DNA of 44,965 nucleotides from Priestia flexa NBRC 15715. Its GTDB lineage: Bacteria; Bacillota; Bacilli; Bacillales; Bacillaceae_H. The stretch lies in assembly GCF_001591565.1 (NCBI RefSeq), contig NZ_BCVD01000015.1, positions 1-44,965 of the forward strand, in the 5' to 3' direction. The translations under genes and the position numbers were made by a program. Positions 44,949-44,965 of this stretch are shown here, piece after piece. Position 1 is the first letter of the stretch. Every line of letters begins with the position of its first letter. The notes under the pieces were generated by a model that was given only the letters and a program-made list of their open reading frames with translations, searched no databases and had not been told where the DNA came from.

Positions 44949-44965
44949 AGAGGCTGGGACATAAG
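44949..44965 (+). repeat. Left arm of an AGAGGCTGGGAC element (cut by window end)
   Basis: AAAAAGAGGCTGGGACATAA after hxlB resembles the left arm of a conserved Firmicute inverted repeat whose right arm would read GTCCCAGCCTCTTTTT. It would act as the hxlAB terminator. Only half is inside the window. Confidence 0.4.

Overview
The window is an AT-rich chromosomal segment of a Bacillaceae species. It contains about 40 genes, no rRNA or tRNA, no CRISPR array and no insertion sequence that I can see. Several proteins closely resemble what I remember of Bacillus subtilis and Bacillus (Priestia) megaterium homologues: PdhABCD, Def, RpoY, RNase J1, KtrC, YkuU, YkuT, DapL, DapH, CcpC, YkuI, FadH, YkuE, YkuD, GlcU/Gdh, YkyB, CheV, PatA and HxlRAB. 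Their order follows the B. subtilis ykw-yku-ktrC-rnjA-pdh backbone. The gdh product resembles B. megaterium glucose dehydrogenase, so a Priestia-like species is my best guess. That placement is an inference from memory, not a database result.

Layout. (1) 1-3.2 kb: an M23 peptidase, a divergent BCCT betaine transporter and a small membrane protein. (2) 3.2-9.4 kb: the pyruvate dehydrogenase operon pdhABCD with a long, possibly structured leader, then the lipoprotein gene ykyA. (3) 9.6-13.7 kb: a YjcZ-like micro-protein, peptide deformylase, a HAD phosphatase, a 23-codon ORF for a cationic peptide, then rpoY-rnjA. (4) 13.7-16.4 kb: a decaying antibiotic-sensing style module. It holds a histidine kinase broken at a T8 tract, an intact NarL-type regulator, and an ABC ATPase whose second half has been replaced by the C-terminal part of an ABC-2 permease. 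(5) 16.4-23.5 kb: ktrC, a short 6-phosphogluconate dehydrogenase, ykuU, ykuT, dapL, dapH, ccpC and ykuJ. (6) 23.7-34.5 kb: a glutaredoxin-like protein, a secreted protein, ykuI, fadH, ykuE, a Gly/Pro/Tyr-rich protein, ppx-ppk, ykuD and glcU-gdh. (7) 34.6-38.6 kb: ykyB, cheV with a SigD promoter, two small genes and patA. (8) 38.6-45 kb: ykwC, a nitroreductase, an SDR, an uncharacterised Bacillaceae protein divergent from a LysR regulator, and the formaldehyde-fixing hxlR-hxlAB locus.

How the genes work together. Central carbon metabolism is represented by pdh, ccpC, gnd, glcU-gdh and the ribulose monophosphate pair hxlAB. The acetylated diaminopimelate branch of lysine and cell-wall synthesis is covered by dapH, dapL and patA. 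Polyphosphate turnover is covered by ppx-ppk. ykuD, glcU-gdh, the YjcZ-like protein and possibly the Gly/Pro/Tyr-rich protein belong to spore biology. Most genes end at clear intrinsic terminators, many shared by convergent genes. The most unusual objects are the broken two-component/ABC module, the 23-residue amphipathic peptide ORF followed by a nested hairpin, perfect hairpins inside the pdh and dap operons, and a palindromic control region before hxlAB.
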